Notes: generated from the letters alone by a model not told the origin. 64,000 nucleotides of DNA from Agromyces sp. H17E-10 (GCF_022919715.1 NZ_CP095042.1:744001-808000), one strand, 5' to 3'; numbered from the stretch's first letter, positions 15,954 through 27,031 are shown. Numbers and translations: made by a program.

Positions 15954-16610
15954 ATGGCGATCGAACGCAAGAACCTGCGCTCGCAGGTCCGTGAGGAATT
16001 GCTCGCACGCATGCGCGCCGGCGAGGTGCAGCCGGGCGAGGGCATCAACGAGGTGCAGCTCGCCGGCGAGCTCGGCGTCAGTCGCACCCCCCTGCGCGAA
16101 GCGCTCATCGCCCTCGAGAGCGAGGGTCAGATCACGAGCGAGAACGGCAAGGGGTTCCGGTTCGTGCCGCTCAGCGCCAGCGAGTTCGAAGACCTCGCGC
16201 CCGTGATGGCGGCGCTCGAGAGCCTCGCCCTCGAGCTCAGCCCCGTCGACGAGTTGCGGAAGATCGGCGCGCGCCTGTCGACGCTCGCGGCCGAGTTCGA
16301 CCAGGAGGTCGTCGAGCACGCCCTCGTGGTCACGAAGGACGACGAGTGGCACGGCATCATGCTCTCGGCCTGCCCCAACCGCCGACTCCTCGACGTGATC
16401 GAGAGCGTGCGCGGCGCCTTCCACCGCTACGAGTCGCTGCTCGTGCCGAACAACGTGATGATCGAGCGCGTCGCGGCCGAGCACGCCGCGATCGCCGCCT
16501 GTCTCGCCGACGGTGACGTTCCCGGCGCCGTCGCGGCGCTCAAGATCAACTGGCTGCACGGCATGCGCCGCATCCTCGACAACGCCTCGAGCCCCTACTT
16601 CACGGCGTAG
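15954..16610 (+). CDS. GntR-family transcriptional regulator (FCD type)
   Basis: 218-aa regulator with an N-terminal GntR winged helix (residues 5-68; LGVSRTPLREALIALESEG is the recognition helix) and an all-helical C-terminal domain of the FCD type (DEWHGIMLSACPNRRLLDVI; AAEHAAIAACLADGD). It is divergent from the GH42 gene, with the palindrome TCTGTATACAGA between them. It probably represses the GH42 run and, through the matching site at 25644, the distal sugar importer and glycosidase operon. Its ligand would be a galactoside or related sugar; this is inference. Confidence 0.9.
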   Translation: MAIERKNLRSQVREELLARMRAGEVQPGEGINEVQLAGELGVSRTPLREALIALESEGQITSENGKGFRFVPLSASEFEDLAPVMAALESLALELSPVDELRKIGARLSTLAAEFDQEVVEHALVVTKDDEWHGIMLSACPNRRLLDVIESVRGAFHRYESLLVPNNVMIERVAAEHAAIAACLADGDVPGAVAALKINWLHGMRRILDNASSPYFTA

Positions 16611-16619
16611 CAGCCGGTC

Positions 16620-16699
16620 GGTCGAGTAGGGCGAAGCCCGTATCGAGACCACCGCTCCCGTCGGTCGGTCGAGTAGGCGCGCAGCGCCGTATCGAGACC
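16620..16699. repeat. Two direct palindromic elements after the GntR gene
   Basis: Copies at 16620-16650 (centre GGGCGAAGCCC) and 16667-16699 (centre GGCGCGCAGCGCC), same orientation, start 10 bp past the GntR stop. The centres differ but each is self-complementary. Confidence 0.85.
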
Positions 16700-16794
16700 A
16701 CCACTCGTCCTCCCCACGAGCGTCGAGCACTGATGCCTCGGTGAATCACGGCCGCGAGGCATCCATGTCGCCGACGACCCGTGATGATCGCCGA

Positions 16795-17091
16795 ATGGCC
16801 TTCATGTACATCCTCGAGTGCCGCGACGGCTCGTACTACGTCGGCAGCACCAAGAACCTCGACCGCCGCCTCGCCGAGCACAACTCGGGCGCTGGCGCCG
16901 AGTACACGCGACGACGTCGCCCGGTGGCGCTCGTCTTCCAGCACGAGTTCGACCGGATCGATGACGCGTACTTCGCCGAGAAGCACGTACAGGGGTGGGG
17001 CCGTGCGAAACGGTCGGCGCTGATCGAGGGGCGGTTCGAGTTGCTGCCGGAGCTCGCGAGGAAGCGGTTCCCGAAGAAGGCGGACGAGTAG
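16795..17091 (+). CDS. GIY-YIG nuclease superfamily protein
   Basis: 98-aa single-domain protein. MYILECRDGSYYVGSTKNL contains the GIY-YIG-like pair (YIL...YYVG), followed by the catalytic-type Arg and His of RRLAEHNSG and the EKHVQGW segment typical of UPF0213/YhbQ-like small nucleases. The start could also be ATG 16765 or GTG 16741; ATG 16795 gives the compact domain, though its ribosome site is weak. It stands alone between repeat clusters. The cellular role of this subfamily is unsettled; DNA repair or DNA processing has been suggested. Confidence 0.82.
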   Translation: MAFMYILECRDGSYYVGSTKNLDRRLAEHNSGAGAEYTRRRRPVALVFQHEFDRIDDAYFAEKHVQGWGRAKRSALIEGRFELLPELARKRFPKKADE

Positions 17092-17113
17092 GCGCGAGAG
17101 CATGCTCCCCGGT

Positions 17114-17190
17114 GGTCTCGATACGCGCTTCGCGCCCTACTCGACCGACCGCCGGGTGGCCTCGATACGGCGCTTCGCGCCTACTCGACC
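17114..17190. repeat. Two direct palindromic elements between convergent genes
   Basis: Copies at 17114-17146 (GGTCTCGATACGCGCTTCGC...) and 17158-17190 (GGCCTCGATACGGCGCTTCG...) occupy the gap between the GIY-YIG gene and the end of the ABC permease gene, and are the only terminator-like structures there. Confidence 0.85.
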
Positions 17191-17201
17191 GACCCGGCCT
17201 C

Positions 17202-18107
17202 CTACCCCTTCACGGCCCCGCCGAGCAGGCCCGAGACGAACTGCTTCTGGAAGACCAGGAACAGCACGAGCAGCGGCAGCGTGGCGAGCAGCGACCCGAG
17301 CATGAGGCCCGAGTAGTCGACCCGTGACATGCCGATCATCGTGTTGAGCGCCACCGGCACCGTGTACTTGTCCTCGGTGTTGAGCATGAGCAGGGGCCAG
17401 ATGAACGAGTTCCACTGGCTGATGAAGGTGTAGATCACGAGCGCCGCGAGCTGCGGCCGCGCGACGGGCAGCACGATGCGCCAGAACGTGCGCAGCTCCC
17501 CCGCCCCGTCGATGCGGGCCGCCTCGATGAGCGTAACGGGGAAGTCGAGGAACGCCTGCCGCATCAGGAAGATGCCGAACGCGTTCGCGAGGAACGGCAG
17601 GATCACCGCCTGGTACGTGTCGATGAGCCCCGCGCTCGCCATCATCTGGAAGAGCGGCACGAGCAGCACCTGCATCGGGATCATCATGGTCACGAGCACG
17701 ACGCCGAGCAGCACACCCCGCCCGCGGAACCGGTACGTCGCGAGCCCGTACCCGGCCATGACGCTCACCGCCGACGAGAACACGGTGTACACGACCGCGA
17801 CGCCGAAGCTGTTGAGCATCACCTGGCTGAAGTTCACCGACTCCTGCAGGCGCGCGAGGTTCTCCCACAACTGGTCGCCGGGCAGCACCGGGAGCGGCGT
17901 GCCGAAGAGCTCCGGCGTCGAGTGCGTCGACGCGATCACCATCCAGAGGAACGGCACGACCGCGAGCACGCTCGAGACGACGAGCACGAGGTAGACGGGC
18001 AGGCGCAGGATGCCCCGGCGCAGTGCCGGCCCGGGGCCGGAGGGCCGCTCCTCGCGGGGCACCCCCACGGCGGGATTGACGGCGGTCAGGGCGCTCGTCG
18101 CGGTCAC
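17202..18107 (-). CDS. Carbohydrate ABC transporter permease (MalG-type)
   Basis: 301-aa CUT1 inner-membrane permease with about six transmembrane helices (first at [20 protein letters not shown]). The EAA loop [20 protein letters not shown] is where the ATPase docks, and the C-terminus [12 protein letters not shown] is standard for MalG-like subunits. GTG 18107 overlaps the stop of the partner permease (GTGA). It is the third gene of a binding protein, MalF-like, MalG-like operon. No ATPase gene is present, so a shared MsiK/MsmX-type ATPase is likely. Substrate unknown, probably an oligosaccharide. Confidence 0.92.
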   Translation of the reverse strand: MTATSALTAVNPAVGVPREERPSGPGPALRRGILRLPVYLVLVVSSVLAVVPFLWMVIASTHSTPELFGTPLPVLPGDQLWENLARLQESVNFSQVMLNSFGVAVVYTVFSSAVSVMAGYGLATYRFRGRGVLLGVVLVTMMIPMQVLLVPLFQMMASAGLIDTYQAVILPFLANAFGIFLMRQAFLDFPVTLIEAARIDGAGELRTFWRIVLPVARPQLAALVIYTFISQWNSFIWPLLMLNTEDKYTVPVALNTMIGMSRVDYSGLMLGSLLATLPLLVLFLVFQKQFVSGLLGGAVKG

Positions 18108-19060
18108 GGCTTCTCCCTCATGAGGCGGAACTGCACGATCGAGATGATCGCGGTGATGACGACGAGCATCCAGGCGATCGCCGACGCGTACCCGAAGTCG
18201 AACTGCCGGAACCCGACCTTGTACAGGTAGAGCACGGGCGTCAGCGTCGCGTCGTTCGGGCCGCCCTCGGTGAGGATCCAGTTCTCGTCGAAGAGCTGCA
18301 GCGCGCCGATGGTCGAGGTGACCGTCGTGAAGATGAGCACCGGCCGCAGCTGCGGGATGACGATCCTCGTGAAGATCTGCCAGCGCCCGGCGCCGTCGAT
18401 GCGGGCCGCCTCGTAAAGCTCGCCGGGGATCGACTGCAACCCCGCGAGGATGATGACCATGTTGTAACCGGTCCACCGCCACGTGATGGCTCCGATGAGG
18501 GCGACGCGCGCCCACCATTCGTTGTTGAGCCAGTCGACGGGCGCGACGCCGACGAGGCCGAGCATCTGGTTGACCGCTCCGCCGTCGGTCGCGAGCATCA
18601 CCTTGAAGACGACCGCGTAGGCGACGAGCGTCGTGACCGCGGGCAGGAAGGTCAGCAGCCGGAACCCCGACCTGAACCGCAGCCAGGCCTGGTTGAGCAG
18701 GTACGCGAGACCGAGCGCGAGGCCGATCATGAGGGGCACCTGCACCACGAGGATGAGCAGGGCGTTGAAGAGGCTCTTCGCGACGAGCGGGTCCTCGAAG
18801 AGCCGCGCGTACTGCTCGAGCCCGACCCAGGTCGACACCCCGCCCGAGGTGGCGAAGAAGCTCTGCCAGAGCGAGGTGACGAGCGGGTACGCGAAGAAGA
18901 TGACGAGCAGGGCGGCGGCGGGGAGTGCGAACCACGCCCCCGGCCGCTGGAGGCGTCGCCCCAGCGACCGGCGGCGGCCCGGGGCATCCGGTTTCAGGTT
19001 TCGGATGCCCCGGGCGGGTGCCGTTCCCCGCCCACCCGTGGTGAGCGTCGGCGAGGCCAT
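18104..19060 (-). CDS. Carbohydrate ABC transporter permease (MalF-type)
   Basis: 318-aa membrane permease; about six helices after a basic N-terminus ([27 protein letters not shown]). The EAA loop [20 protein letters not shown] and the [20 protein letters not shown] segment are typical of MalF-like CUT1 subunits. ATG 19060 lies 2 nt after the binding-protein stop. It forms the heterodimeric channel with the next gene product. Confidence 0.92.
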   Translation of the reverse strand: MASPTLTTGGRGTAPARGIRNLKPDAPGRRRSLGRRLQRPGAWFALPAAALLVIFFAYPLVTSLWQSFFATSGGVSTWVGLEQYARLFEDPLVAKSLFNALLILVVQVPLMIGLALGLAYLLNQAWLRFRSGFRLLTFLPAVTTLVAYAVVFKVMLATDGGAVNQMLGLVGVAPVDWLNNEWWARVALIGAITWRWTGYNMVIILAGLQSIPGELYEAARIDGAGRWQIFTRIVIPQLRPVLIFTTVTSTIGALQLFDENWILTEGGPNDATLTPVLYLYKVGFRQFDFGYASAIAWMLVVITAIISIVQFRLMREKP

Positions 19061-19062
19061 GG

Positions 19063-20379
19063 CTACTCGGCGATCTCGCGACCGGTCGCGGTGGCGATCT
19101 GCTTCGCAGCGTCGTCGAGCGCCTGCTGCGGGTCGGCCCCGTTCAGCACGGCGGCGACGACCGCGTTGGCGACGATGTCGCTCGCCTCGGCGTTGTCGGT
19201 CGTGAACGTGATCGGCGGGATGTTCGCGGTCTGTTCGGCGAAGAGCTCGTAGACGGGCTGGCCGTCGAAGTACTCCTGCGGCGTCGCGAAGTACTCGCCC
19301 TGGAGGGCCGGCAGGTAGGACGGGAAGAGCCCCTCGTTCTCCATCATCGACGCCTGGTTGTCGGCGTCGGCGAGCACGAAGTCGATGAACGCCGCGGCGA
19401 GCTGCGGGTTCTTCGCCTGCGTCGGGATCGCGAGGCCCGAGCCACCGCTGTTCGACGTGCGCACACCGCCGTCCTCGAACGCGGGCAGCTCGGTCACGCC
19501 GTAGCTGCCGCTGAGCTCGGGGGCGTCGCCCTGCAGGGTGCCGATCCACCAGACCGCCTCGGGCGTGACCGCCGAGTCGCCGTCCTTGGCGCTCGTGACG
19601 CGGCCGTCCCAGCCGTCGACGTTCTTGAGCAGGCCCTTCTCGTTGATCGTCTGCAGCAGCGTGAGCGCCTCGACGGCCTCGGGCGAGTTGACGGTGATGT
19701 CGCCGTTCTCGTCGAACAGGCCCTGGCCCTGCTGCTGCAGCAGCATCTGGAAGCCGCCGCCCGTCGAGACATCCTGCGACATGAGCGTGTGGCCGGTCTT
19801 CGCCTTGATCTGCTCGCCCGCGGCCACGAGGTCGTCCCACGTCTCGATCGTGGTCGGGTCGATGCCCGCCTCGTCGAAGTAGTCGGCGCGGTAGAAGAGG
19901 CCGACCGTGCCCGAGTCCCACGGCACGACCTTGAGCGCGCCGTCGGCGTCGGACTGCGCCTGCCACTTGAACGGGTCGAAGTCGGCCTCGTCGTCGCCGA
20001 AGGCGGGCGTGAGGTCGACCAGGCCGGTCGGGAACTCGTTGATGTACCCGGGGGCCCGGTCGGTCTCGACCGTGACGACGTCGGGCAGGCCGCTGCCCGC
20101 CTGGAGGCCCACCGAGAGCTTGTCGTAGGCGTTGTCGTAGCCGACGTCGACGACGTTGATCTTCGTGCCGGGGTGCTCGGCCTCGAACTCGGGCGCGAGC
20201 CGCTCGAGCGCGGTCGCGGCGACGTCCCACGACCAGATCGTGATCTCGCCGTCGACCTTCGCGTCGGGGTCGAGCACGACCTGGCTGCCGGTCGGCTGGC
20301 CGCCGCCCATCGCGCAGCCGGCGAGGAGTGCCGCGGCGCCGAGGGCCACGACGGGGGCGAGCAGGGTGCGTGACTTCAT
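19063..20379 (-). CDS. Carbohydrate ABC transporter substrate-binding lipoprotein
   Basis: 438-aa extracellular binding protein; signal peptide [20 protein letters not shown] then lipobox LLAGC. The mature N-terminus [21 protein letters not shown], the hinge [20 protein letters not shown] and the C-terminal repeats of bacterial family 1 binding proteins are visible. It is the first gene of the importer 17202-20379. Upstream are two palindromic elements and then the glycosidase gene, so it may have its own promoter at 20380-20420, or be read from the operon starting at 25574. Ligand unknown. Confidence 0.92.
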   Translation of the reverse strand: MKSRTLLAPVVALGAAALLAGCAMGGGQPTGSQVVLDPDAKVDGEITIWSWDVAATALERLAPEFEAEHPGTKINVVDVGYDNAYDKLSVGLQAGSGLPDVVTVETDRAPGYINEFPTGLVDLTPAFGDDEADFDPFKWQAQSDADGALKVVPWDSGTVGLFYRADYFDEAGIDPTTIETWDDLVAAGEQIKAKTGHTLMSQDVSTGGGFQMLLQQQGQGLFDENGDITVNSPEAVEALTLLQTINEKGLLKNVDGWDGRVTSAKDGDSAVTPEAVWWIGTLQGDAPELSGSYGVTELPAFEDGGVRTSNSGGSGLAIPTQAKNPQLAAAFIDFVLADADNQASMMENEGLFPSYLPALQGEYFATPQEYFDGQPVYELFAEQTANIPPITFTTDNAEASDIVANAVVAAVLNGADPQQALDDAAKQIATATGREIAE

Positions 20380-20421
20380 CTGGACTTCCTTGTCTGTTGT
20401 GAATGATGGTTCGTGTCCGTC

Positions 20422-20505
20422 GGTCGAGCAGGCGCGCAGCGCCGTATCGAGACCACGGATGCCGCGGGCGGTGGTCTCGATACGCTCCTTCGTCGCTACT
20501 CGACC
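20422..20505. repeat. Inverted pair of palindromic elements; the second supplies the glycosidase stop codon
   Basis: Copies at 20422-20454 and 20473-20505 face each other across 18 bp. The TAG stop of the glycosidase (20496-20498, minus strand) is the TAG of the element's GTCGAGTAG core, so the protein ends ...SVE within the repeat. Confidence 0.85.
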
Positions 20506-22358
20506 GACGCCGAAGCCGAGAGCTCGACCGCGAGGTCGATGAACAGGGCCGCCGACCAGCCGAAGGCCGTTGTGGCCGTCGGCGCCTTCTCTCCCGTCAG
20601 CGGGTTGAAGTACTCGTGCGGCCCGCCGCCGTGCACGACGAGCGCGACGGTGCGTTCGGCGAGGTCGTGCGCGAGGTGGTCGCGCCCCGAGGCCCGCAGC
20701 CCCTCGATGATGAGCCGATTGGTGTTCACCCACACCGGCCCCCGCCACATCCGCGTCGCGGAGAAGTCGGGGTCGGCGGCCGAGACCGTCGGCACCGACC
20801 AGGGCAGGGCGTATCGCTCGGGGTCTCCGAGCGCCTCGATCAACGCGTCGAGCACCGGCTCGGGCAGCGCTCCGGTCAGGAGCGGCATGAAGCCGACGAT
20901 CGCGTCGCTCGCGACCGCCGCACCCGCGGCGCGGGCCTCGAACCGGCCGGATGCCTCGTTCCAGAGTCCGAGCAGGAGCTCGAGCGTGCGGGCGGCGCGC
21001 TCTCGGTGGGCGGCCGGGTCGCCCGCGGCATCGGCGCCGTAGCGCTCGGCGAGGCGGGCGAGCTCGAGGTCCTGCAGCACGAGGTACGCGCCGAGGTCGG
21101 GCGCGGTCGTCGGCAGCGGGCCGTCGAAGATGGGGCTGTCGTCGAGCCCCGAGGAGTACGGGTGCCCGTACTCGGGCATGCCGTCGCCGTCGAGGTCGCT
21201 GCCGGCGAACCACCAGTCCTGCGACCGGCGGATCGTCGCGAGCTGCTCGCGCGCCCAGTCGGGTGCGTCCTCGGCCTCGAGCACCTTCGCGAGGGCCCAG
21301 GCCGCGAGCGGCGGCTTCGTGAGCGGCACGGGTGCGTTCGGGTCGGCGATCTGCGACCCCGCACGCCGCAACCGGTCGCGGTCGGCCTGCGGCAGGTCGT
21401 CGCTCGTCGCGAGTACGCCCTCTTCGTGCACGACGTCGGGCAACTGCCCGTTCTCGCTCGGATAGCGGAACGCGATCTCGAGCTGCTCGCGCGCGAGCGC
21501 CGGGTCGCCGTGTCGCAGGCCCATCGCGATGAAGTACGCGTCCCACTGCCAGACGCCGACGTAGCCGATCTTCGACGGCACCACGCCGCGCGCGTCGCCG
21601 AGCCCGGGCAGCTCGACGATGTTCGCGCCGAGCACCCACCAGCAGAACGCGGCCATCTGCTGCAGGTCGTCGCGCACGATCGGGCACTTCGCGAACCAGT
21701 CGGCCCAGAGGGCCTCGGTCGCTTCGAGATCGGTTCGGTGCGAGATGGATGCCTCGTGGTCGACGCCGCGGTCGGAGCCGATGCGCAGCCGCACCGAGGG
21801 CGCCTCCGGCGTGAGCTCGACCCGGGTTCGCGCTCCGTCGGGGGTCGTCCACTCGACCGAGAGACCGTCGATCGAGTCCTCTTCCGCCGGTCGAGTAGCG
21901 CGCGACGAAGGAGCACGCGTATCGAGACCCTCGCTGCGGTGGTCTCGATACGCTCCTTCGTCGCTACTCGACCGACCGAGGCCGATCGACAGCGCACCGG
22001 GCCCGGCGAACGTCAGCGTCGCCGCTCCCCCGCCGAACTCGATCGCGTGCGGCAGCACCGCCGTCACGGGCAACGCCGACCCCGAGGCATCCCGAACCGT
22101 CAGTTCGTCGATGACCCGGCAGTCGTCGAGCCAGCGCTCGTACTCGGACGTGTGCACCCGAAGGCTCGAAGCAGGGGTGACGACGCCCCCACGCTCGACG
22201 ACCTCGGAGCGATCGGCCCGGAACACGAGCACGCGCGAGCGCGGCAGCGTGAACGGGGCCTGCACGAGGTCGAGGTGGCGACCGGCGAGGGCTGCCAGGT
22301 TCTCGGGGGTGATCTCGATACGCTCGCTGGCGCTCGCTGCTCGACCGGCCAAGATCAT
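20496..22358 (-). CDS. (alpha/alpha)6 glycoside hydrolase of the GH63/MGH-like group, with repeat-encoded segments
   Basis: 620-aa glycosidase, probably cytosolic (no signal peptide). The C-terminal half is an (alpha/alpha)6 domain with the landmarks [52 protein letters not shown] and [21 protein letters not shown], as in GH63/mannosylglycerate-hydrolase-like enzymes. The N-terminal beta domain is interrupted by two palindromic elements ([20 protein letters not shown] region). A third encodes the N-terminus ([13 protein letters not shown]) and a fourth the stop codon. ATG 22358 overlaps the permease stop. It probably trims the sugar imported by the adjacent transporter; linkage specificity cannot be read. 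Confidence 0.8.
   Translation of the reverse strand: MILAGRAASASERIEITPENLAALAGRHLDLVQAPFTLPRSRVLVFRADRSEVVERGGVVTPASSLRVHTSEYERWLDDCRVIDELTVRDASGSALPVTAVLPHAIEFGGGAATLTFAGPGALSIGLGRSSSDEGAYRDHRSEGLDTRAPSSRATRPAEEDSIDGLSVEWTTPDGARTRVELTPEAPSVRLRIGSDRGVDHEASISHRTDLEATEALWADWFAKCPIVRDDLQQMAAFCWWVLGANIVELPGLGDARGVVPSKIGYVGVWQWDAYFIAMGLRHGDPALAREQLEIAFRYPSENGQLPDVVHEEGVLATSDDLPQADRDRLRRAGSQIADPNAPVPLTKPPLAAWALAKVLEAEDAPDWAREQLATIRRSQDWWFAGSDLDGDGMPEYGHPYSSGLDDSPIFDGPLPTTAPDLGAYLVLQDLELARLAERYGADAAGDPAAHRERAARTLELLLGLWNEASGRFEARAAGAAVASDAIVGFMPLLTGALPEPVLDALIEALGDPERYALPWSVPTVSAADPDFSATRMWRGPVWVNTNRLIIEGLRASGRDHLAHDLAERTVALVVHGGGPHEYFNPLTGEKAPTATTAFGWSAALFIDLAVELSASASVE
21889..21973. repeat. Inverted pair of palindromic elements, in frame in the glycosidase gene
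   Basis: Copies at 21889-21929 (41 bp, centre with GCGACGAAGGAGC) and 21941-21973 are inverted relative to each other. Together they add about 28 residues to the N-terminal beta domain of the glycosidase without breaking the frame. Confidence 0.8.
22311..22346. repeat. Palindromic element encoding the glycosidase N-terminus
   Basis: GATCTCGATACGCTCGCTGG...CGCTGCTCGACC starts 12 bp inside the glycosidase ATG (22358), so residues about 5-16 derive from the element. Confidence 0.7.
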
Positions 22359-23302
22359 CGTCCTCCCAGTCCCGAGGCGGCCATGCTGTTGAGGATGCGG
22401 CGCTGTCCGATGACGAACACGATGAGCATCGGAATCGTCGAGATCGCGCTGGCCGCCATCACGAGGCCGTAGTTGATCGAGCCGAACTGGCCCTGGAAGC
22501 TCGTGAGCAGCAGCGGCACCGTGAACAGGTCGGGCGTGTTGAGCAGCACGAGCGGGAACAGGAAGGCGTTCCAGACACCGAGCGAGGTGATGATCGCGAG
22601 GGCCGCGAGACCCGGCTTCAGGTTCGGCAGCACGACGCTCCAGAAGATGCGCCAGCGGCCGGCGCCGTCGACGAGTGCAGCCTCCTCGAGCTCCTTCGGC
22701 AGGCTCAGCACGAACTGGCGCATGAGGAACACCGCGAAGGGGTTCGCGAGCAGGGCCGGCACGATGAGCGAGAGGTGCGAGTCGACCCAGCCGAACGACG
22801 ACATCAGCAGGTAGAACGGGATGAGCGTCACCTGCGCGGGGATCATCTGCGTCGCGAGGAAGACGATGAACAGCACCCGGCTGCCCTTGAACGGGATGCG
22901 GGCGAACGCGTAGCCGGCCATCGACGCCGTGATGAGCGTGCCCACCACGACGAGCACCGCGATGTAGATGCTGTTGACGTACGCCTGGCCGAACGGCACG
23001 GCGTTCCACGCCTCGACGTAGTTGTCGAACGTCCAGGGTTGCGGCAGGAACGAGAGCGGATCCTGCAGCAGCTGCGGCAGCGTCTTGAACGACGTGAGCA
23101 GCATCCAGATGAACGGGAACACCATCGAGATGCCGGCGATGATGAGCACGATGTGCAGGATCGTCGAGCCGAGCCGGCGCTTGCCCCCGCCCGTGCGCGC
23201 ACCGGTCGGACGCGGCGCGTAGCCGGGCGCGCTCATGGCGACGGTCGAGTCGGTCGGCGGGGCGACCGAGCCGTCGGCGAGGCTGGGATTCGTGAGACTC
23301 AT
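22355..23302 (-). CDS. Carbohydrate ABC transporter permease (MalG-type)
   Basis: 315-aa CUT1 permease with a long Pro/Thr-rich cytoplasmic N-terminus (about 45 residues) and six predicted helices beginning LHIVLIIAGISMVFPFIWML. The docking loop reads EAALVDGAGRWRIFWSVVLP, with Leu-Val replacing the usual Arg-Ile. The start overlaps the MalF-like gene stop (ATGA) and its own stop overlaps the glycosidase start (ATGA), so importer and glycosidase are translationally coupled. Confidence 0.92.
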   Translation of the reverse strand: MSLTNPSLADGSVAPPTDSTVAMSAPGYAPRPTGARTGGGKRRLGSTILHIVLIIAGISMVFPFIWMLLTSFKTLPQLLQDPLSFLPQPWTFDNYVEAWNAVPFGQAYVNSIYIAVLVVVGTLITASMAGYAFARIPFKGSRVLFIVFLATQMIPAQVTLIPFYLLMSSFGWVDSHLSLIVPALLANPFAVFLMRQFVLSLPKELEEAALVDGAGRWRIFWSVVLPNLKPGLAALAIITSLGVWNAFLFPLVLLNTPDLFTVPLLLTSFQGQFGSINYGLVMAASAISTIPMLIVFVIGQRRILNSMAASGLGGR

Positions 23303-24270
23303 GCGGGGTCGTCCTCGTAGTGCACGAACTTCTTCTGGGCGCCGAACTGGATCGCGGTGATGATGAGCGTGAGGATGAGCAGGATGATGCTCGCCGCGCT
23401 CGACGGTCCGAACTCGAACCGCCCGAAGCCGAGGTCGTAGATGTGGTAGACGATCGTACGGGTCGCGTTGTCGGGCCCACCGCCCGATACGAGCACGTAG
23501 ACGATGTCGAACGTCTGCAGCGACGAGATGAACGCCACGACCGACGAGAAGAAGACGATCGGCGACAGCAACGGCAGGCGGATGGCCGTGAAGAGCGTCC
23601 ACGGGCCCGCGCCGTCGATCCGGGCCGCCTCGATCACCGAGGGCGAGATGTTCTGCAGGCCCGCGAGGAAGATCACCACGTTGAGGCCGAGCGACGCCCA
23701 GATCGCGACGATGCAGACCGCGAGCAACGCGAGCTTCGGGTCCTGCAGCCAGTCGGGCGGGGCGATGCCGAAGATCTTCGAGATCGCGGTCGACAGCACG
23801 CCGTCGGAGCGGAACATCTGCTGCCAGATCATCGCGACCGCGACGGTCGACGTGACGACGGGGGCGAAGAACAGGATGAGGTAGAGCGTGCGCGTCTTCA
23901 GCTTCTCGAGCGCGACCGCGATGATCACCGCGAGGCCGAGGCCGACGGGCACCGTGATCACCGCGATGATCAGGGTGTTCAGGATGGAGCGCCACAGCAG
24001 GTCGTCCTGGAACTGCGCGGTGAAGTTCTCGAAGCCGACCCAGGTCAGTTCGCCCAGGCCGTCCCAGCTCGTGAAGGCGAGCACGAGGCTCGCCGCGAAC
24101 GGCAGCACGACGAAGAGCACCATGCCGATGAGCTGGGGCGCGACGAAGACGAATCCCCAGCGCCGGTCGCGGCGGCGCCACGCCGACTCCTTGCGGAGCT
24201 GGCGCCGGGGCGGAGCGGATGCCGCAGGGAGGTCCTGCAGCATCCGCTCGCCGGAAGCGATCTGGCTCAC
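23299..24270 (-). CDS. Carbohydrate ABC transporter permease (MalF-type)
   Basis: 323-aa CUT1 permease; helices start at GFVFVAPQLIGMVLFVVLPFAASLVLAF. The EAA loop [20 protein letters not shown] and the VLVSGGGPDNATRTIVYHIYDLGF segment are typical. GTG 24270 lies 2 nt after the binding-protein stop; an internal Met at residue 10 is an alternative start. It pairs with the MalG-like subunit downstream. No ATPase gene is nearby. Confidence 0.91.
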   Translation of the reverse strand: MSQIASGERMLQDLPAASAPPRRQLRKESAWRRRDRRWGFVFVAPQLIGMVLFVVLPFAASLVLAFTSWDGLGELTWVGFENFTAQFQDDLLWRSILNTLIIAVITVPVGLGLAVIIAVALEKLKTRTLYLILFFAPVVTSTVAVAMIWQQMFRSDGVLSTAISKIFGIAPPDWLQDPKLALLAVCIVAIWASLGLNVVIFLAGLQNISPSVIEAARIDGAGPWTLFTAIRLPLLSPIVFFSSVVAFISSLQTFDIVYVLVSGGGPDNATRTIVYHIYDLGFGRFEFGPSSAASIILLILTLIITAIQFGAQKKFVHYEDDPA

Positions 24271-24272
24271 GC

Positions 24273-25574
24273 TTACTCGCCCTGCTTCTCCGCGACGAGG
24301 TCGGCGGCGGCGTCGAGCGTCTGCTGCGCGTCGGCCTTGCCCTCGTAGAGCTTCTGGAAGAGCTCGCTGATGTCGGTCGCGAGGCTCGGGATCGCGGCCT
24401 CGGCCGGGTAGTCCTCGAAGCCGATGTCGCGCATCTCGAGCATCGTCTTGGCGTGCTCGGGGTAGTCGTCCTCGAGCACGACCTCGTCGGCGCCCTTGAT
24501 CGAGGGCACGGCGTTGCCGCCGCCCGCGAGGCGGAACTTCTGGCCCTCGGCGGAGAGGAACTCGGTCCAGAACGTGAACGAGGCGTCCTTCGACTTCGTG
24601 TTCTCGTTCATCGCGAGGAAGCTCGTCGCGACACCCGTCGGCGCCTCCTTGCCGTCGGGCGTGGGCCACCGGACGATGTCGACCTGATCGGCGGTGCCGG
24701 CGGCCTCGACGGTGCCGATCGTGTACCGGCCCTGCACGAAGAAGCCGGCCTTGCCCGTGACGAAGAGGCTGTCGGCGCCTGCACCGTCGGGCAGCGTGTC
24801 GGCGACGACGAACTTGCCGTCCGCGAAGTAGTCGCCGAGCGTCTGCACGTCGGCGACGGTCTGCGGGTCCTCGTTCGCGATGAAGGCGCCCGACTCGTCG
24901 TACGGGGCCGGGTCGCCCTGCGACGACAGCCAGCTCCAGTGGGTCGCCCAGTAGTTCCAGAAGAGCGTGCCGGCGACGCCATTGGCCTTCAGCTCGTCGT
25001 TCATCTCGAGGAACTTGTCGGTCGTCCACTCGCCGTTCTCCGCGAGGGTCGCCGGGTCTTCGGTGATGCCGGCCGCCTTCAGCGTCTCCTTGTCGTACCA
25101 GAGCACGTCGGGGTTCGCGTCGTTCGGTGCGGCGTAGTATTCGCCGTCCTTCTCGGCTGCGCCGAACAGGCCCGGGAAGAAGTCGTCGGGCTTCGTCTGG
25201 CTGTCCTTCGAGTTCATGAGCTTCGTCATGTCCATGAGTCGGCCCGAGTCGACGAACTGCCCGATCTGGTCGTCGCCGACGTAGAACACGTCGGGCGCCG
25301 TGTTGCTCGCGAGCTGCGCGAGCAGCTTGGAGTGGTAGTCGCCGTAGCCCGCGACCGGCTGGAACTTCACCGTGATGTCGGGGTGACGCTTCATGAACTC
25401 CGCGTTGAACTCCTTGTAGCGGGTCAGCTCATCGGCCGAACCCCAGGTCGACCACACCACGGTGTTCTTGTCATGCGCACCTCCCCCGCCGCTGCACGCC
25501 GCGAGTCCGATCGCGACGGCGCTCGCAGCACCGATCGCCAGCAGGCGCCTCATCTTCGAGTTCGAGCGGGCCAT
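24273..25574 (-). CDS. Carbohydrate ABC transporter substrate-binding lipoprotein
   Basis: 433-aa binding protein; signal peptide LLAIGAASAVAIG and lipobox LAAC. The mature part opens NTVVWSTWGSADELTRYKEF, followed by DVLWYDKETLKAAGI and FFVQGRYTIG. It is the first gene of the operon binding protein, MalF, MalG, glycosidase, possibly continuing into the second importer. A promoter carrying the GntR-type palindrome lies 70-100 bp upstream, linking the operon to the GntR gene at 15954. A galactoside or related oligosaccharide is a likely ligand by that link only. Confidence 0.92.
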   Translation of the reverse strand: MARSNSKMRRLLAIGAASAVAIGLAACSGGGGAHDKNTVVWSTWGSADELTRYKEFNAEFMKRHPDITVKFQPVAGYGDYHSKLLAQLASNTAPDVFYVGDDQIGQFVDSGRLMDMTKLMNSKDSQTKPDDFFPGLFGAAEKDGEYYAAPNDANPDVLWYDKETLKAAGITEDPATLAENGEWTTDKFLEMNDELKANGVAGTLFWNYWATHWSWLSSQGDPAPYDESGAFIANEDPQTVADVQTLGDYFADGKFVVADTLPDGAGADSLFVTGKAGFFVQGRYTIGTVEAAGTADQVDIVRWPTPDGKEAPTGVATSFLAMNENTKSKDASFTFWTEFLSAEGQKFRLAGGGNAVPSIKGADEVVLEDDYPEHAKTMLEMRDIGFEDYPAEAAIPSLATDISELFQKLYEGKADAQQTLDAAADLVAEKQGE

Positions 25575-25643
25575 TCCGCTACCTCTTTCGTCATTGCAGG
25601 AGGGGCCGGCGATGAGCCGGCGTGAGGGGGATTGCTCGTCATT

Positions 25644-25672
25644 ATTCTGTATACAAAACTCAATCGCGTCAA
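25644..25672 (-). promoter_or_regulatory. Importer promoter with GntR-type operator
   Basis: On the minus strand, TTGACG (25667-25672) and CAGAAT (25644-25649) are 17 nt apart. ATTCTGTATACAAA (25644-25657) matches the GH42 operator ATTCTGTATACAGA at 12 of 14 positions and covers the -10 region. Sharing such an A/T-rich 14-mer in this GC-rich sequence is unlikely by chance. Confidence 0.65.
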
Positions 25673-25725
25673 GGTGTGCGAGGTCACGAACGCGCAACGG
25701 GGCGAACCGGCGCTCCCGAGAACGA

Positions 25726-25762
25726 CGGATGCCCCGTGGCCGGGTCGGCCACGGGGCATCCG
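25726..25762 (-). terminator. Intrinsic terminator-like hairpin after asd
   Basis: Perfect 16-bp arms (25726-25741 and 25747-25762, CGGATGCCCCGTGGCC) with a 5-nt loop, 22 bp past the asd stop. No long T-run follows, as is common in high-GC actinobacteria. Confidence 0.75.
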
Positions 25763-25783
25763 TTTCGTGCTGGGTGAAGCCGG

Positions 25784-26866
<1,083 letters not shown>

Positions 26867-27031
26867 TCAGTTTGCAGGACATCGGAGGCGGCTCCGGCAG
26901 GATTGCGCGAATCCCTCCTGAATTGGCAGCTTTCTCAGCAAACGGGGCGGGATGCCGCGTGGCGGCCGACGTCCGCTGGAGTGGCAGGGCTTCGACTCGC
27001 GTACGACGACCACCCCGGGGCATCCGTCTCG

